Shown: positions 26,028 through 35,309 of the stretch, in pieces | Numbering within the stretch: the stretch's first letter is position 1 | Layout of the letters: each line of letters opens with the position of its first letter | Source: CAUPWF01 sp963515125 | Lineage (GTDB): Bacteria > Bacillota > Clostridia > Lachnospirales > Lachnospiraceae | Length of the DNA: 64,000 bases | Reading direction: 5' to 3' | Assembly (NCBI GenBank): GCA_052116865.1 | Contig: JBQKKG010000007.1 | Span: 1-64,000 of the forward strand | Translations under genes and position numbers: made by a program | Notes under the pieces: model-generated | Databases searched by the model: none | What the model saw: the letters and a program-made list of their open reading frames with translations, nothing else | Told to the model about the DNA's origin: nothing

Positions 26028-26567
26028 CTACTGCATATACTTATATGCCATGATTCCTGCTACCGCTGCTACGATAACGCCAATCAGTCCAAATAACATT
26101 CTCTTCGTCTTTTTCTTCATAGCTTCAAATTCCTCCGTATTCTTTGCCTGTTGCTTTGTGTTATTATCCTCAGTTACCTTTGCTGTATCTTTCTTAACAG
26201 CTTTCTGCTTCCCCTTTTTCTTCCTACCTGTGGAGAGTTCCTCCATGCGATATTCTGCAATCGCAAGTTCTCCCTCTGTGGACAGATAAGTAAGAGGTTT
26301 ATTAGAAAACATAAACTTCAGCTTTTTTCCCATATACTCATAGAAGTCCATTCCGTTATAGGAATAGAATCCGCCAAGTGCGATTGGTGCAACACAAGGA
26401 ATTGCAACATAAGCTGCTCCTGTAAGACCAATATATCGGTACAAAAGAAGTACCAATGTGCCTCCAACTGCCACACTTGCTACAGAAAAGATAAGCTGTT
26501 TTGCAGAAAGACCAAGTGCAACTGATTCCTGATAACGATCAATATCTTTGTTAATCTCAATTACCAT
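26028..26567 (-). CDS. PrgI family (VirB3-like) transfer membrane protein
   Basis: The 179-residue protein begins MVIEINKDIDRYQESVALGLSAKQL, the typical PrgI opening. Two membrane spans follow (about 27-45 and 50-66), then a cytoplasmic Lys-rich stretch with a 'PLTYLSTEGELAI' motif and a C-terminal span at about 160-176. PrgI proteins are small partners of VirB4 at the base of the channel, and the adjacent virB4 gene fits. It starts six bases after the DUF4313-like gene. Confidence 0.85.
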   Translation of the reverse strand: MVIEINKDIDRYQESVALGLSAKQLIFSVASVAVGGTLVLLLYRYIGLTGAAYVAIPCVAPIALGGFYSYNGMDFYEYMGKKLKFMFSNKPLTYLSTEGELAIAEYRMEELSTGRKKKGKQKAVKKDTAKVTEDNNTKQQAKNTEEFEAMKKKTKRMLFGLIGVIVAAVAGIMAYKYMQ

Positions 26568-26573
26568 TACTTT

Positions 26574-26969
26574 CTACCTCACTTTCTCTTTTACTTCTGG
26601 TGTCTTTTTTACTCCGATACTGTCTTCATACATCTTCATGCCCTCTGGACATAATTCTCGTAATTTTTCAGCATCAAACATATAAAGTGGATACTGACTA
26701 AATCCACTCTGTTTCACAAGTCCTGAAAACTCGCCCATATGATTCTCTTCAATAAACTTCTCAAGTTCTGGCATATTGTTTAAATCTACATAGGCACAGT
26801 AATCAGGGACTTGTCCATCTAAATTGACTGTCAAATCACCAAATGGTTCTGGATAACCTTCTTCATGGCTTACCAAGCCAATATAAAGACATCCATTATT
26901 CAGATAACTGTTAATATCAATCGTTACCTTTTCTGTACTTCCCCATTGTGTCTTATAATCTAATTCCAT
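26574..26969 (-). CDS. DUF4313-like protein
   Basis: The 131-residue protein (MELDYKTQWGSTEKVTIDINSYLNNGCLYIGL...) has a beta-rich N-terminal half with 'EPFGDLTVNL' and an 'AYVDLNNMPELEKFI' segment, matching the DUF4313 family as I recall it. Function unknown. It lies between the VirB6-like gene and prgI with gaps of 12 and 6 bp, so it belongs to the channel operon. Confidence 0.65.
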   Translation of the reverse strand: MELDYKTQWGSTEKVTIDINSYLNNGCLYIGLVSHEEGYPEPFGDLTVNLDGQVPDYCAYVDLNNMPELEKFIEENHMGEFSGLVKQSGFSQYPLYMFDAEKLRELCPEGMKMYEDSIGVKKTPEVKEKVR

Positions 26970-26981
26970 TGCCGCTCCTTT

Positions 26982-27824
26982 CTACAAGCCAAATGCCTTG
27001 CTTGTGAGTGACTGCGCTCCCTTAACACTTCCAACTGTCATTGCAATCGTAAATGTCATTTCACACAGATAAATGAGCGTCTGTGCCCAGTCTGCATAAC
27101 TTCCTGTAAAAGATGGAAGTCCCGCACTAACAAAAGCATTACACACAATAATTGCAAGTGCCATAGTGACTGCCTCAAAGACAACAGATAAGAAATATTT
27201 GCAATAAGATACTACGGTATGACTTACTGTTCTGTTTCCACCCATTGTAGAAAACGCTATCGCTCCCATCGGCACGATAATCAGTATCTTTAAGAATCTG
27301 AAATACACTGTGTAAATAATGAAAAAGCCACAGATAATGATAATAATGGAAAGTAATGCTGCCAGAATTAACATGACTAGACTCTCTCCAAATCCTAAAT
27401 TCTTAATAATATCTGCCTGTGCACTATCAATACTTAGTGTCGTTGTTGTGCCTGCTGTCAGCAGATTAACCAAATTTCCAATGGAAGTAAAAAACGCCTT
27501 CATAATCGTGACATTATTGGCAACAAACCATTCTGCCAGTCCCACTCGAATCAGCATTCTTAAGATTACTTCAAATCGCATATCCTCTTTTACATCCACA
27601 CTCTCCGAACAGAAACCGATAACAAAGAACAAGACGACCAGAGATGAACCAACCGCTACAAAGATTGGTTCTATCCCTTCAATAATTGCCCAGGGACCTC
27701 CGCCCTTAAAGTTAACCGGTGACTGTCCAAGCATTGAAAATACAAGTGAAATCTGGTTGTTCCAAAAGCCGAATACCATTTCTAATAGAGACAATATTTT
27801 GTCTCCAAGTTTGAATATATCCAT
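26982..27824 (-). CDS. VirB6/TrbL-like channel protein (CD1112 type)
   Basis: The 280-residue protein has about six hydrophobic segments, including residues 50-68, 135-175 (two adjacent) and 205-235. Its C-terminus 'MTVGSVKGAQSLTSKAFGL' fits the CD1112-type VirB6/TrbL-like proteins of clostridial ICEs. It probably forms part of the inner-membrane pore for DNA. It lies between the Maff2 gene and the DUF4313 gene. A GGAAGGTG site precedes the ATG. Confidence 0.8.
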   Translation of the reverse strand: MDIFKLGDKILSLLEMVFGFWNNQISLVFSMLGQSPVNFKGGGPWAIIEGIEPIFVAVGSSLVVLFFVIGFCSESVDVKEDMRFEVILRMLIRVGLAEWFVANNVTIMKAFFTSIGNLVNLLTAGTTTTLSIDSAQADIIKNLGFGESLVMLILAALLSIIIIICGFFIIYTVYFRFLKILIIVPMGAIAFSTMGGNRTVSHTVVSYCKYFLSVVFEAVTMALAIIVCNAFVSAGLPSFTGSYADWAQTLIYLCEMTFTIAMTVGSVKGAQSLTSKAFGL

Positions 27825-27853
27825 ACTTGTAATTCACCTTCCTTCTTAATATC

Positions 27854-27875
27854 TGCGAGGCATGACTGCCCCGCA
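27854..27875 (-). promoter_or_regulatory. Hairpin downstream of maff2
   Basis: On the minus strand TGCGGGGCA pairs with TGCCTCGCA (nine pairs including one G-T) around a GTCA loop. It begins 19 bases after the maff2 stop. No T-run follows, so it is more likely an mRNA stability or processing structure than a terminator. Confidence 0.5.
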
Positions 27876-27894
27876 TTTGCTTTTCCCATAATTC

Positions 27895-28281
27895 CTAAAA
27901 GCCAAGGAATGTTAATACAGTAGAGATACCTGCCATCATAACACCTGCTACAATTCCCTTTAATGCTGAGTTCATAGTAGAGGAATCCTGCTGCTGATAT
28001 GCCTGAGCGAACTCCATTACGTTTTTTGCCAAGATAATGACACCGACTGCACCGATGACTGCGATTACAAGTGTCTTTAAGTTATCGAGTGGCTGGGTTA
28101 CAGCTGATGTTCCTGTTGCTGCTGCAAAACACTGTGTGCTCATAAGGCTGACTGCCATTACACTTCCAAATACTGTTGGAATCAGTTTCTTTTTAACATT
28201 TCCATAAAATCCTTTCATTGTGTTACCTCCGTTTACTTTGTTTGATGTGTTTGCTGTTACTGCTGTGCTTTTTTTACGCAT
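27895..28281 (-). CDS. Maff2 family protein, pilin/VirB2-like
   Basis: The 128-residue form has an N-terminal signal-like hydrophobic segment ending CFAAATG (about residues 35-57) and two membrane spans at about 68-87 and 108-126, as in Maff2 proteins that occupy the VirB2 place in clostridial transfer operons. Two in-frame starts are possible. The one at 28,281 has AAGGAGA. The other, at 28,218 (MKGFYGNVKKKL), has GGAGG six bases upstream and gives a 107-residue protein of more usual length. The second is more likely to make the mature pilin precursor. The gene is flanked by stable hairpins on both sides. Confidence 0.8.
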   Translation of the reverse strand: MRKKSTAVTANTSNKVNGGNTMKGFYGNVKKKLIPTVFGSVMAVSLMSTQCFAAATGTSAVTQPLDNLKTLVIAVIGAVGVIILAKNVMEFAQAYQQQDSSTMNSALKGIVAGVMMAGISTVLTFLGF

Positions 28282-28317
28282 AATAAAATCTCCTTAAAAG
28301 TCTGGTGCAGAGGTCAC

Positions 28318-28352
28318 GCCGGATATAAAAAGATGAACATCATCTATCCGGC
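28318..28352 (-). promoter_or_regulatory. Stem-loop in the maff2 leader
   Basis: On the minus strand GCCGGATA pairs with TATCCGGC, and inside it GATGA pairs with TCATC around a three-base loop. It lies 23 bases upstream of the maff2 ribosome site. Two smaller hairpins (ATCAGG...CCTGAT and CAGGA-GTAA-TCCTG) lie between it and the virD4 stop. Confidence 0.55.
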
Positions 28353-28489
28353 TAAAATGACCGAATAGATAACATTCATCTACTCATATCTGCGTTGTTA
28401 TTAGTTTCTATCAAAACAGGATTACTCCTGGTACCTAGGTTAATCAGGCTTTTCCTGATGCGTTACTGCGATAACCACCTCCTTCATAT

Positions 28490-30652
28490 CTAAGCGTTCC
28501 TATACCAAACTTCCCGCATTTCTTTCACACTATAATCAGGATAAAAATACTGCATTACCAATGCTTTTGATACTTTTGCTTCAAGTGCCTGTTGCATCTC
28601 GTGTATCTGTTCATCAGAATAATGCCAATGAACGATTCGATTTGAAATCTTATCTTCCCATTCTGGAACTTCCCTTCTTGCTTTAGGTTTAGGACGAACT
28701 CTTTGATTCTCCGTCATTTCCTCTGCATACTCCAATTCGTTTCCCTGCTCCTCATTTAACTTATTCTTCTGAACTTTTTCTTCCAGACTGCTAAATCTTC
28801 GGTTCAGTTCAACCTCTCCAAGCAGCATAAATTCCTCATACTTCAAATCGTCAATATAAATATTCTCTCCCTTTTCCTTCATCTTTTCAAAATGTGCAAT
28901 TGCCTTTTGAGACAGAATTTCAAAAGGTGGACCAATCAGATTCTGATTCGCTTTAACATCATGAACATAAGGCTCACCTTTTCCATCTGATGTCTGGTCG
29001 AACATTGGATGTGCGAAAGGAATATACTTATTATCAAGAATTGGATCAAAACCACGGATAAAGATAATACATTTCTTGTTATCCAGCTTTCTTACCTCAT
29101 CAGGAGTAAATATCTCTCTTCCTAACACATCAAAATTCCTTGAAGAGCTTCCTTGTCTGCCTCTAGTTTCTCCACTCGACTTCTTATCAATCGTGCTTTT
29201 TCCAAGCAGTTCTGACACATATTTGTGAGTGGATTGTTCGTTTCCACCCAAATAGATAAAAGTATCACAATTGCCGGGGATTGTTTCCCAAGTATCCTTA
29301 AACAAAGCCTTTAGCTGTGCAAAGTTCTGAATGATGATAATACTTGAAATTTCCCTGCTTCGCATAGTAGAAAGCAGCGAACAGTAATCATCTGGTAATG
29401 CAACATTCGCAAATTCGTCTAACATAAAGGTGACATGGATTGGAAGTCTGCCACCACAGTTAAAATCTGCCTGATAGTACAATTCCTGAAATATCTGCGT
29501 ATAAAGCATACCGATAATGAAGTTATAGGACTTATCTGAATCTGGTATTACACAAAATAGAGCTGTCTTTGTTTCCCCATCTCCATTTACACCAATGCCT
29601 ATATCTGCAAGGTTTAGCTCATCCTTCGATAGCAATCGTAATACCTGCTGATTCTCAAGGAAGGCAAGTCTTGAGTTTGCACTGATAATAATGGAACGAA
29701 CTGTATCTCCTGCACCACGCATACACTTGTTATACTGTTTAACTGCTGGATGATTTGCACCTAATGGTGAATTTTTTTGTAAATAGGACATTCTCTGGTC
29801 TAGCATCGACTGTTTTCCTTGTTCTACAACCTCTGCTTCCCCAATCAGTTTTAACACTGTTTCAAAATTACGCTTACTCGGTTTTTCTTCTAGCCAAACA
29901 TAATAGAAAATGGACTGAAGAAATAACCCCTCTGCCTTCTCCCAAAATGGATCAGATGGTGTAGCACCTTTTGGTGTGGTATTACTGATAATATTAGTAA
30001 TCAGTTTTACAACATCTGTTTCTTCTCTGATATAGGAAAATGGATTGTAACAGTCTGACTTATCCATCTCCAATAGGTTAATAACTTTCACATTGTACCC
30101 GTTCTTTTTTAACATTCCACCTGTACTTCTAAGGATTTCTCCCTTTGGATCGGTGCAGATAAAAGAACAGTTATGAGGCATCTGCATCAGATTTGGCTTT
30201 ACTTCATAAAAAGTTTTACCAGCACCAGAACCACCACATATCAAAATGTTTCCATTCAGTTTCAATCTTCTGAAATCAAGTGACATTCTTACATTCTGGC
30301 TTAGAATACGATTGAAATTCTCATCCTTATCTGCAAGAACCTTATTGACTCTCTGTGGTGTCTCTAGTTTTGCTGTACCAAATTCCTTTCCCGGCATCAT
30401 ATTTCTTTGACTGGTGTAATACATAACAATAGCCATTGCGTATATTCCCAACACAATGGCTACTGCTTTTACTGTATATTGATTGAAGTAATTGCCATAT
30501 GGTACAGCACATACTTCATTGAATCTACTTAGGAAGGCATTAAACTCTATGCCATCTTCCCATGCTCCACCTATCAGATATCCAAGATACCATGCTGCTA
30601 ATGCTCCAAGTAGAAGAAAGAGAACCGATGGTTTCTTTTTACTTGTCTGCAT
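28490..30652 (-). CDS. virD4: VirD4/TraG-type coupling protein
   Basis: The 720-residue protein has two N-terminal membrane spans (about 9-28 and 59-80), Walker A GGSGAGKTFYE near residue 142 and the 'CTDPKGEIL' segment. A 'FMLDEFANVALPD' Walker B follows near 410. This is the T4CP that brings the relaxase-DNA complex to the channel. The C-terminal 150 residues are charged and may bind the relaxosome. The gene starts five bases after the PcfB-like gene. A 208-bp structured gap follows before maff2. Confidence 0.93.
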   Translation of the reverse strand: MQTSKKKPSVLFLLLGALAAWYLGYLIGGAWEDGIEFNAFLSRFNEVCAVPYGNYFNQYTVKAVAIVLGIYAMAIVMYYTSQRNMMPGKEFGTAKLETPQRVNKVLADKDENFNRILSQNVRMSLDFRRLKLNGNILICGGSGAGKTFYEVKPNLMQMPHNCSFICTDPKGEILRSTGGMLKKNGYNVKVINLLEMDKSDCYNPFSYIREETDVVKLITNIISNTTPKGATPSDPFWEKAEGLFLQSIFYYVWLEEKPSKRNFETVLKLIGEAEVVEQGKQSMLDQRMSYLQKNSPLGANHPAVKQYNKCMRGAGDTVRSIIISANSRLAFLENQQVLRLLSKDELNLADIGIGVNGDGETKTALFCVIPDSDKSYNFIIGMLYTQIFQELYYQADFNCGGRLPIHVTFMLDEFANVALPDDYCSLLSTMRSREISSIIIIQNFAQLKALFKDTWETIPGNCDTFIYLGGNEQSTHKYVSELLGKSTIDKKSSGETRGRQGSSSRNFDVLGREIFTPDEVRKLDNKKCIIFIRGFDPILDNKYIPFAHPMFDQTSDGKGEPYVHDVKANQNLIGPPFEILSQKAIAHFEKMKEKGENIYIDDLKYEEFMLLGEVELNRRFSSLEEKVQKNKLNEEQGNELEYAEEMTENQRVRPKPKARREVPEWEDKISNRIVHWHYSDEQIHEMQQALEAKVSKALVMQYFYPDYSVKEMREVWYRNA

Positions 30653-30657
30653 AGGCT

Positions 30658-31815
30658 CTACCTCTTTCTTGTTGTGGTTGTCTTCGTAGTAGTGGACTTC
30701 GTGGTAGTCTTAGTTTCTCCCGCCTTTCCACGCTCGCCTCTAGTTTCTGTCTTAGTCTGCTCATACTTCTCACGCAAATTGGATTCCACTTTATCATAAT
30801 GTGTATATAGTTCTTCCCCTCGCTTCGTCTCTACCACTCGATTCTGTGAATCGTACATCTTATAGTTCTTATTGCTGTCGATAAAGGTAAGCATTGTCTT
30901 TCCATTATGAATCTCCATAATGTTTTCCTTATTCAGCCACACGAATCTTGCGTTATCTCCCCAAGTGCCTGGTACTCTGGTTTTTACTGCATGTTCATTT
31001 TCCTCAACAATAAGATTCTTGCTGATTGTGACATCGGATAAGTTCATATTCTTAGAAGCAGAAACTGCTCTCATTCTTTCGGCAAGGCACTGATATCCTC
31101 TCACTCGATTTAAGAACGCTTCCTTGTCCATAATGACCTTATGCTCACCAGAAGCATTCTTTGTACCAAGAACACCAATGGTTTCAAGCTGCTTAATAAC
31201 ACTTTCTGCCTGAGAATTATCAATACTGAAATTCTCCTTTACACTGTCCACACTGATACTCTGTTTGCCCATCGCAAATAATCCAACTTTTTCAATTAGA
31301 CCATCCATAACAGTACTTACTTTCACTCCATCCTCACTGTGGACCATGTCGTTTCCCATTTTTTGATTCTTAAGAAAATCCATCAACTTTCCCAGCTGCT
31401 TTTCATCCCCGTTTTTCAAGTAATCATCAAAGGTGGCAATACGTCCTGAACTGAGTTTCTGAAGGATCATATTTACTCTAGGAACTGCTTCCGTGTGGAA
31501 AATAACCTCGCTCATACCATCCTTATGATTCAAATCCGGTAATACAGAATATAGAATCCCATATTTCTTAGCCAGTTTTTGAACTTTTTTCATATCTTTG
31601 GTTTCAAACTGCAATACCTGCAAATCTCCACCCTTCATCAATAACTTTCTCATTGATGTTTTTCCTAAAGATTTCTCATAATCGAGAAGTCCCTTTAAGA
31701 CATCAATTGCTTTCTGCATGGCGCTAATACCACCACTGCCTACTTTCATAGCAATCTCTACACCATCATATGCGACACGGATAATCTGTACCGCCTCTTG
31801 AATTTCTTCTGCCAT
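30658..31815 (-). CDS. PcfB/DUF3801-like relaxosome accessory protein
   Basis: The 385-residue protein has an N-terminal DUF3801 domain (about residues 1-145: 'GISAMQKAIDVLKGLLDYEK', 'MRKLLMKGGDLQVLQFETKD', 'YGILYSVLPDLN'). A central winged-helix-like region and a Lys/Thr-rich basic tail (KTTTKSTTTKTTTTRKR) follow. PcfB of pCF10 binds the coupling protein and relaxase; the gene's position directly upstream of virD4 fits. It is longer than PcfB, with extra domains after residue 150. Confidence 0.7.
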   Translation of the reverse strand: MAEEIQEAVQIIRVAYDGVEIAMKVGSGGISAMQKAIDVLKGLLDYEKSLGKTSMRKLLMKGGDLQVLQFETKDMKKVQKLAKKYGILYSVLPDLNHKDGMSEVIFHTEAVPRVNMILQKLSSGRIATFDDYLKNGDEKQLGKLMDFLKNQKMGNDMVHSEDGVKVSTVMDGLIEKVGLFAMGKQSISVDSVKENFSIDNSQAESVIKQLETIGVLGTKNASGEHKVIMDKEAFLNRVRGYQCLAERMRAVSASKNMNLSDVTISKNLIVEENEHAVKTRVPGTWGDNARFVWLNKENIMEIHNGKTMLTFIDSNKNYKMYDSQNRVVETKRGEELYTHYDKVESNLREKYEQTKTETRGERGKAGETKTTTKSTTTKTTTTRKR

Positions 31816-31827
31816 CTGTCATCCCTC

Positions 31828-32310
31828 CTACAATACTGGTTCTCTCAATGTGCATCTCGGTTCAGATTCAACAGACTTTTTGTCTGCTTCTTCTTCCTCC
31901 TGTTCCTCTGTTTCTCTCTGACTTTCAGCAATCTTTGCCTTGATACTTTCAGAATCTGCCGTTCTTACCTCATCTTCAGATACATCAATTCCATACGCAC
32001 CCAATACTTCCGAAAGTCTTGTTATCGCTTTTTGCTCCTGGATACGATACATCTCAATAGAAACTAACAAATTCTCAATCTGGCTTACCCAAGTTGGCTT
32101 CACATCATACATCACAGAATATTTCTCCATAATGCGTATGGAATCCGTTTCATCCACCGATTCTACCAGTTCATCAATCAACTTATTTGTAAGTTCTTTG
32201 TCCGAAGTCTTGAAAGCAAACTGCACGATAAATTCCTTTTCTTCATTAGAAAATGAATGTGATACCTTACATATATCATTTATGGTTTCGCTTATCATCA
32301 ATAATCCCAT
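31828..32310 (-). CDS. Hypothetical protein of the mobilisation cluster
   Basis: The 160-residue protein is helical and acidic, with 'DKELTNKLIDELVESVDETD' in the first half and an Glu-rich tail (TEEQEEEEADKK). No family is recognised. AGGAGG precedes the ATG. It lies between the PcfB-like gene and a coiled-coil gene with gaps of 12 and 9 bp. A relaxosome or channel accessory role is plausible from position only. Confidence 0.6.
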   Translation of the reverse strand: MGLLMISETINDICKVSHSFSNEEKEFIVQFAFKTSDKELTNKLIDELVESVDETDSIRIMEKYSVMYDVKPTWVSQIENLLVSIEMYRIQEQKAITRLSEVLGAYGIDVSEDEVRTADSESIKAKIAESQRETEEQEEEEADKKSVESEPRCTLREPVL

Positions 32311-32319
32311 AGTATCCTC

Positions 32320-33504
32320 CTAATAATCCATACTGTTTTCAAGTACAGCAATTTCAATGATTTCCTTCATCTTTTCTGCTGATACATTGTTGTTAATTAG
32401 TTCTACAAGCTGCCCCTCAGTAAGTCCTCGTTCCATACCAGTCTTTATCTGGATAAGCTGTGCTGGAACTAAATCTCCCGATGCAACAAGTTTCACAATA
32501 TCCTGTCTGCTCTTTTTCTTAAAACCAAGCCTTCCGATCAGTGCAGCAACACCTGTTTCACTTTTTCTAATAATTTTCTCTACTGGAACTCTCTGCACCA
32601 TTCTTCCCTGAGCATCAACTACTGGCATCTGATAATAAACTGGGATTGCATTGCTACCTGTAAACATTTCTGGAATTGGAGCTGTGATATTAGATGCAGC
32701 CTGTTTTTCCTCTTTTACAGTTGTATCCTCTGGTTCGCTGTCTGCTATCGCTTTTTTTGCGACAACTGGTGTATCTTTTTCTGGCTTATCTGCTCTTGCA
32801 AGCAGTTTATCCTCTAAAGTATCTATGCGTGTCTGCATTCTTTTCATCTCCTTTTCTTTATCCGTGATTTGTTCACGAAGTCTTGCTATCGTAGAATCTG
32901 CTTGATTTAACTTGTTCTGCTGTGAATTAAGCAACGACTCCGCATCGTTGTACTTCTGTAGCAGATTATCTCTGACTTCCTCATCTCGCTTAGTGCTTTC
33001 AAAGATTGTCAGCTTCTTATTCAGTTCATCATAGCGTTGCTCCTGATACTGAATCTTCTCAATAGATGCTGCCATTTGCTCCATCATTTCCTTTACATAT
33101 GCAGGAGCATCCTCTGCTCCTACCCTGGCTGCTTTTGCCTTTTCTAACACCGACTGAAATAATTCCTTCATTTCAGCAACATTACTTTTATTTCCAACCG
33201 AGCTTTCTATTGTTGCTATGGGAACACCCTTTTGAAAGAAATCCAAAGCAACCTGCACCTGATATCCTGTCAATTCTGGATGATTTGCAACCAGTTCCAC
33301 AAATTCCACATCTATTCCCTTTCTCAAATAACTAGATAACACCTTCATTTGAGATAGCTTGAAGTTCTTTTTCAAATACAAATCAATCTGATCCTTTTCA
33401 AGTCCAAAAGTCAAATCCTCTTCAACAAGAAGATACACATCATCTTCAAAACGGTTTGCATTTTTGATTTCTTTAAGTATGTTACCTCTCCTAATGTTGT
33501 CCAT
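32320..33504 (-). CDS. Coiled-coil hypothetical protein
   Basis: The 394-residue protein has a helical-repeat-like N-terminal half ('LYLKKNFKLSQMKVLSSYLRKGID', 'LTGYQVQVALDFFQKGV') and a long coiled coil at about 150-240 ('LREQITDKEKEMKRMQTRID'). A Pro/Glu linker and a C-terminal 'VKLVASGDLVPAQLIQIKTG' repeat follow. Similar GD-V-A-L repeats appear in both halves. Function unknown. It lies immediately downstream of the relaxase gene, so it may act with it. Confidence 0.6.
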   Translation of the reverse strand: MDNIRRGNILKEIKNANRFEDDVYLLVEEDLTFGLEKDQIDLYLKKNFKLSQMKVLSSYLRKGIDVEFVELVANHPELTGYQVQVALDFFQKGVPIATIESSVGNKSNVAEMKELFQSVLEKAKAARVGAEDAPAYVKEMMEQMAASIEKIQYQEQRYDELNKKLTIFESTKRDEEVRDNLLQKYNDAESLLNSQQNKLNQADSTIARLREQITDKEKEMKRMQTRIDTLEDKLLARADKPEKDTPVVAKKAIADSEPEDTTVKEEKQAASNITAPIPEMFTGSNAIPVYYQMPVVDAQGRMVQRVPVEKIIRKSETGVAALIGRLGFKKKSRQDIVKLVASGDLVPAQLIQIKTGMERGLTEGQLVELINNNVSAEKMKEIIEIAVLENSMDY

Positions 33505-33534
33505 TCTAAAACCTCCTTCAACTAAAAAAACAGC

Positions 33535-34986
33535 CTAACGAATTGGCTGCTTCTGCTTAGTTCTTTCTGTTATTTTGTTCTTTGTATTATCCTCAATCAT
33601 AGTTCTATCCTCGTTATCAGAAATCATATCTTTCACTATCGACTTTCCAAGATTAAGTTCTTTAAATACTACTTTCTCCTTGCTACTGACAATCGAATAC
33701 TGTTCCCTGTAATACTCTTTAAGCTGCTCCACCTCTTCTAAGGAATATCCCTCTTGTTGTAACTGACTCATTAGATTTATCCACTGATTATGCTCTTCCT
33801 CAAAGAACTTATCCCCATTCAGATAACTATTTTCCGCTGTTTTTAACTCCTCTAAATCATCAGCAATCGCAAAAATCGTTTTACACTTTTCTCTAGAACG
33901 ATATACTCTGCTTTTTTCTGTGGATGCCTCCTTCTTCTTACCAGTCAAATTATCAACTGTTGCTGCTAGTTCTACTACATTATGAACATTATGCCTTACT
34001 AAAAACAAATACTGCTGTTGTAACTTCTGCATTTTTTTTATGTCATTCTTATATTTCCAAGCCTGACTATAAGGTTTTTTCTTTAGTTTTCCGATTCGAT
34101 ATAGCTTCGCATAATATCTTTTCTGAATACCAGACATCTTTGCTCTGCGATACCGTCTCACATAGCACTTCACAATTTCTGGCTGTATCTCTTGTTTCAT
34201 AGCTTGATAGAAAGCTAAATCTTCGGTGGGTATTCTTTCACGAATCCTCTCCTCCGAATAATTCTCGCCGAGTGTCTTGCATCGCTTAAAACGATTCATC
34301 CCCGGTGGCTTTACGGCAAGATATTTTCCTTGCTTCACTTCATACCCTTTATCATGAAGCAATTCTAAAAACTGTTCAAAATCACCAGCCTGCAAAATAC
34401 ATGCATCTAAATCTCTTACTATCATATCTGACCACACGAATTTACCATCTCGATACTCATTCCATTCATGATAGTATTCGTGCTTTTCATTCTTATCTGT
34501 TTCAATATCAATCGTAGATAAGCCAAATTCCTCACATAAGCGATTGGTTATAGGCTGTATTTCTTTAGCCCAGTCCCCTTTTTCATAACGATACTTTTTC
34601 CCATCTACAAAGCTAACACTGTTAAATACTGTATGAGAATGAATATGGTCCGTGTTATCGTGAACACAGAACACTGCCTCATACTCTTTGCCCAAGTATT
34701 CTTCCACAAATCGTCTGGTTATTTCATAAGCTTTATCAGAATCAATTTCACCTTCCTTAAAAGATAAAATAATATGATAACCCTGACGCTTATCAATCTT
34801 TCCAAACTTTCTTTTTGTTGCTTTCATTTGTTCAAAAGCATTGTCTGGCTGGCAGTTGATTCCTCCAATCAGCCTTCCATCCCGTGTTTTCTCTGGATTC
34901 ATAACATACTCAAGTGCTGTCTTTAAATGTCTGCCATGAAAACCAGAACCACAGTCTTTCATATATAGTATCTTGCTAATTGCCAA
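33535..34986 (-). CDS. mobA: MobA-type (MOBP) relaxase
   Basis: The 483-residue protein carries the MOBP metal-binding motif HDNTDHIHSH at residues 109-118. Tyr residues in the N-terminal region (such as Tyr8 or Tyr27) are candidates for the nicking nucleophile. The opening ISKILYMKDC and 'LKTALEYVMNPEKT' match firmicute relaxases. It would nick oriT and stay bound to the transferred strand. It overlaps the MobC gene by 11 bp. The C-terminal 200 residues are helical and basic, presumably for interactions with the coupling protein. Confidence 0.93.
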   Translation of the reverse strand: MAISKILYMKDCGSGFHGRHLKTALEYVMNPEKTRDGRLIGGINCQPDNAFEQMKATKRKFGKIDKRQGYHIILSFKEGEIDSDKAYEITRRFVEEYLGKEYEAVFCVHDNTDHIHSHTVFNSVSFVDGKKYRYEKGDWAKEIQPITNRLCEEFGLSTIDIETDKNEKHEYYHEWNEYRDGKFVWSDMIVRDLDACILQAGDFEQFLELLHDKGYEVKQGKYLAVKPPGMNRFKRCKTLGENYSEERIRERIPTEDLAFYQAMKQEIQPEIVKCYVRRYRRAKMSGIQKRYYAKLYRIGKLKKKPYSQAWKYKNDIKKMQKLQQQYLFLVRHNVHNVVELAATVDNLTGKKKEASTEKSRVYRSREKCKTIFAIADDLEELKTAENSYLNGDKFFEEEHNQWINLMSQLQQEGYSLEEVEQLKEYYREQYSIVSSKEKVVFKELNLGKSIVKDMISDNEDRTMIEDNTKNKITERTKQKQPIR

Positions 34987-35305
34987 TCTGCTCCACCACC
35001 TTTTTAACCTCCAAATTCAGCTTTCGCATATACGCTGTTAAGCTATCTTTATCTTCCTTTGAGTAAAGTTCCGTATTGTTATTGTAAGTAATCTGGTTAA
35101 TATTCACACCAATTCGATTGACCTCATTAATCAATTCCTTTAGCATCTTGCGTATTTCTGGATAATCATTTGGTTTCTGGTCAATAAGAAGTCTAAGATA
35201 AGCGGACTCAGACATACCTGCCTCTTTTGCCTTTATCGCTAACACCTTTGCTTCCTCTGGAGTCAGTCTAAGCAGCTTATCAATGCTGTGCTGTCTTCCC
35301 GCCAT
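34976..35305 (-). CDS. mobC: MobC-like relaxosome protein
   Basis: The 109-residue protein has an N-terminal ribbon-helix-helix pattern ('RLTPEEAKVLAIKAKEAGMSESAYLRLLI') and a C-terminal 'MLKELINEVNRIGVNINQIT' segment characteristic of MobC. It binds near oriT and helps the relaxase open DNA. The overlap with mobA by 11 bases implies translational coupling. Confidence 0.9.
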   Translation of the reverse strand: MAGRQHSIDKLLRLTPEEAKVLAIKAKEAGMSESAYLRLLIDQKPNDYPEIRKMLKELINEVNRIGVNINQITYNNNTELYSKEDKDSLTAYMRKLNLEVKKVVEQIGN

Positions 35306-35309
35306 CTAA

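Noticed and set aside
27319..27849. Plus-strand ORF of 176 codons
   Set aside because: It lies opposite the VirB6-like gene and its composition mirrors that gene; no ribosome site or family match.
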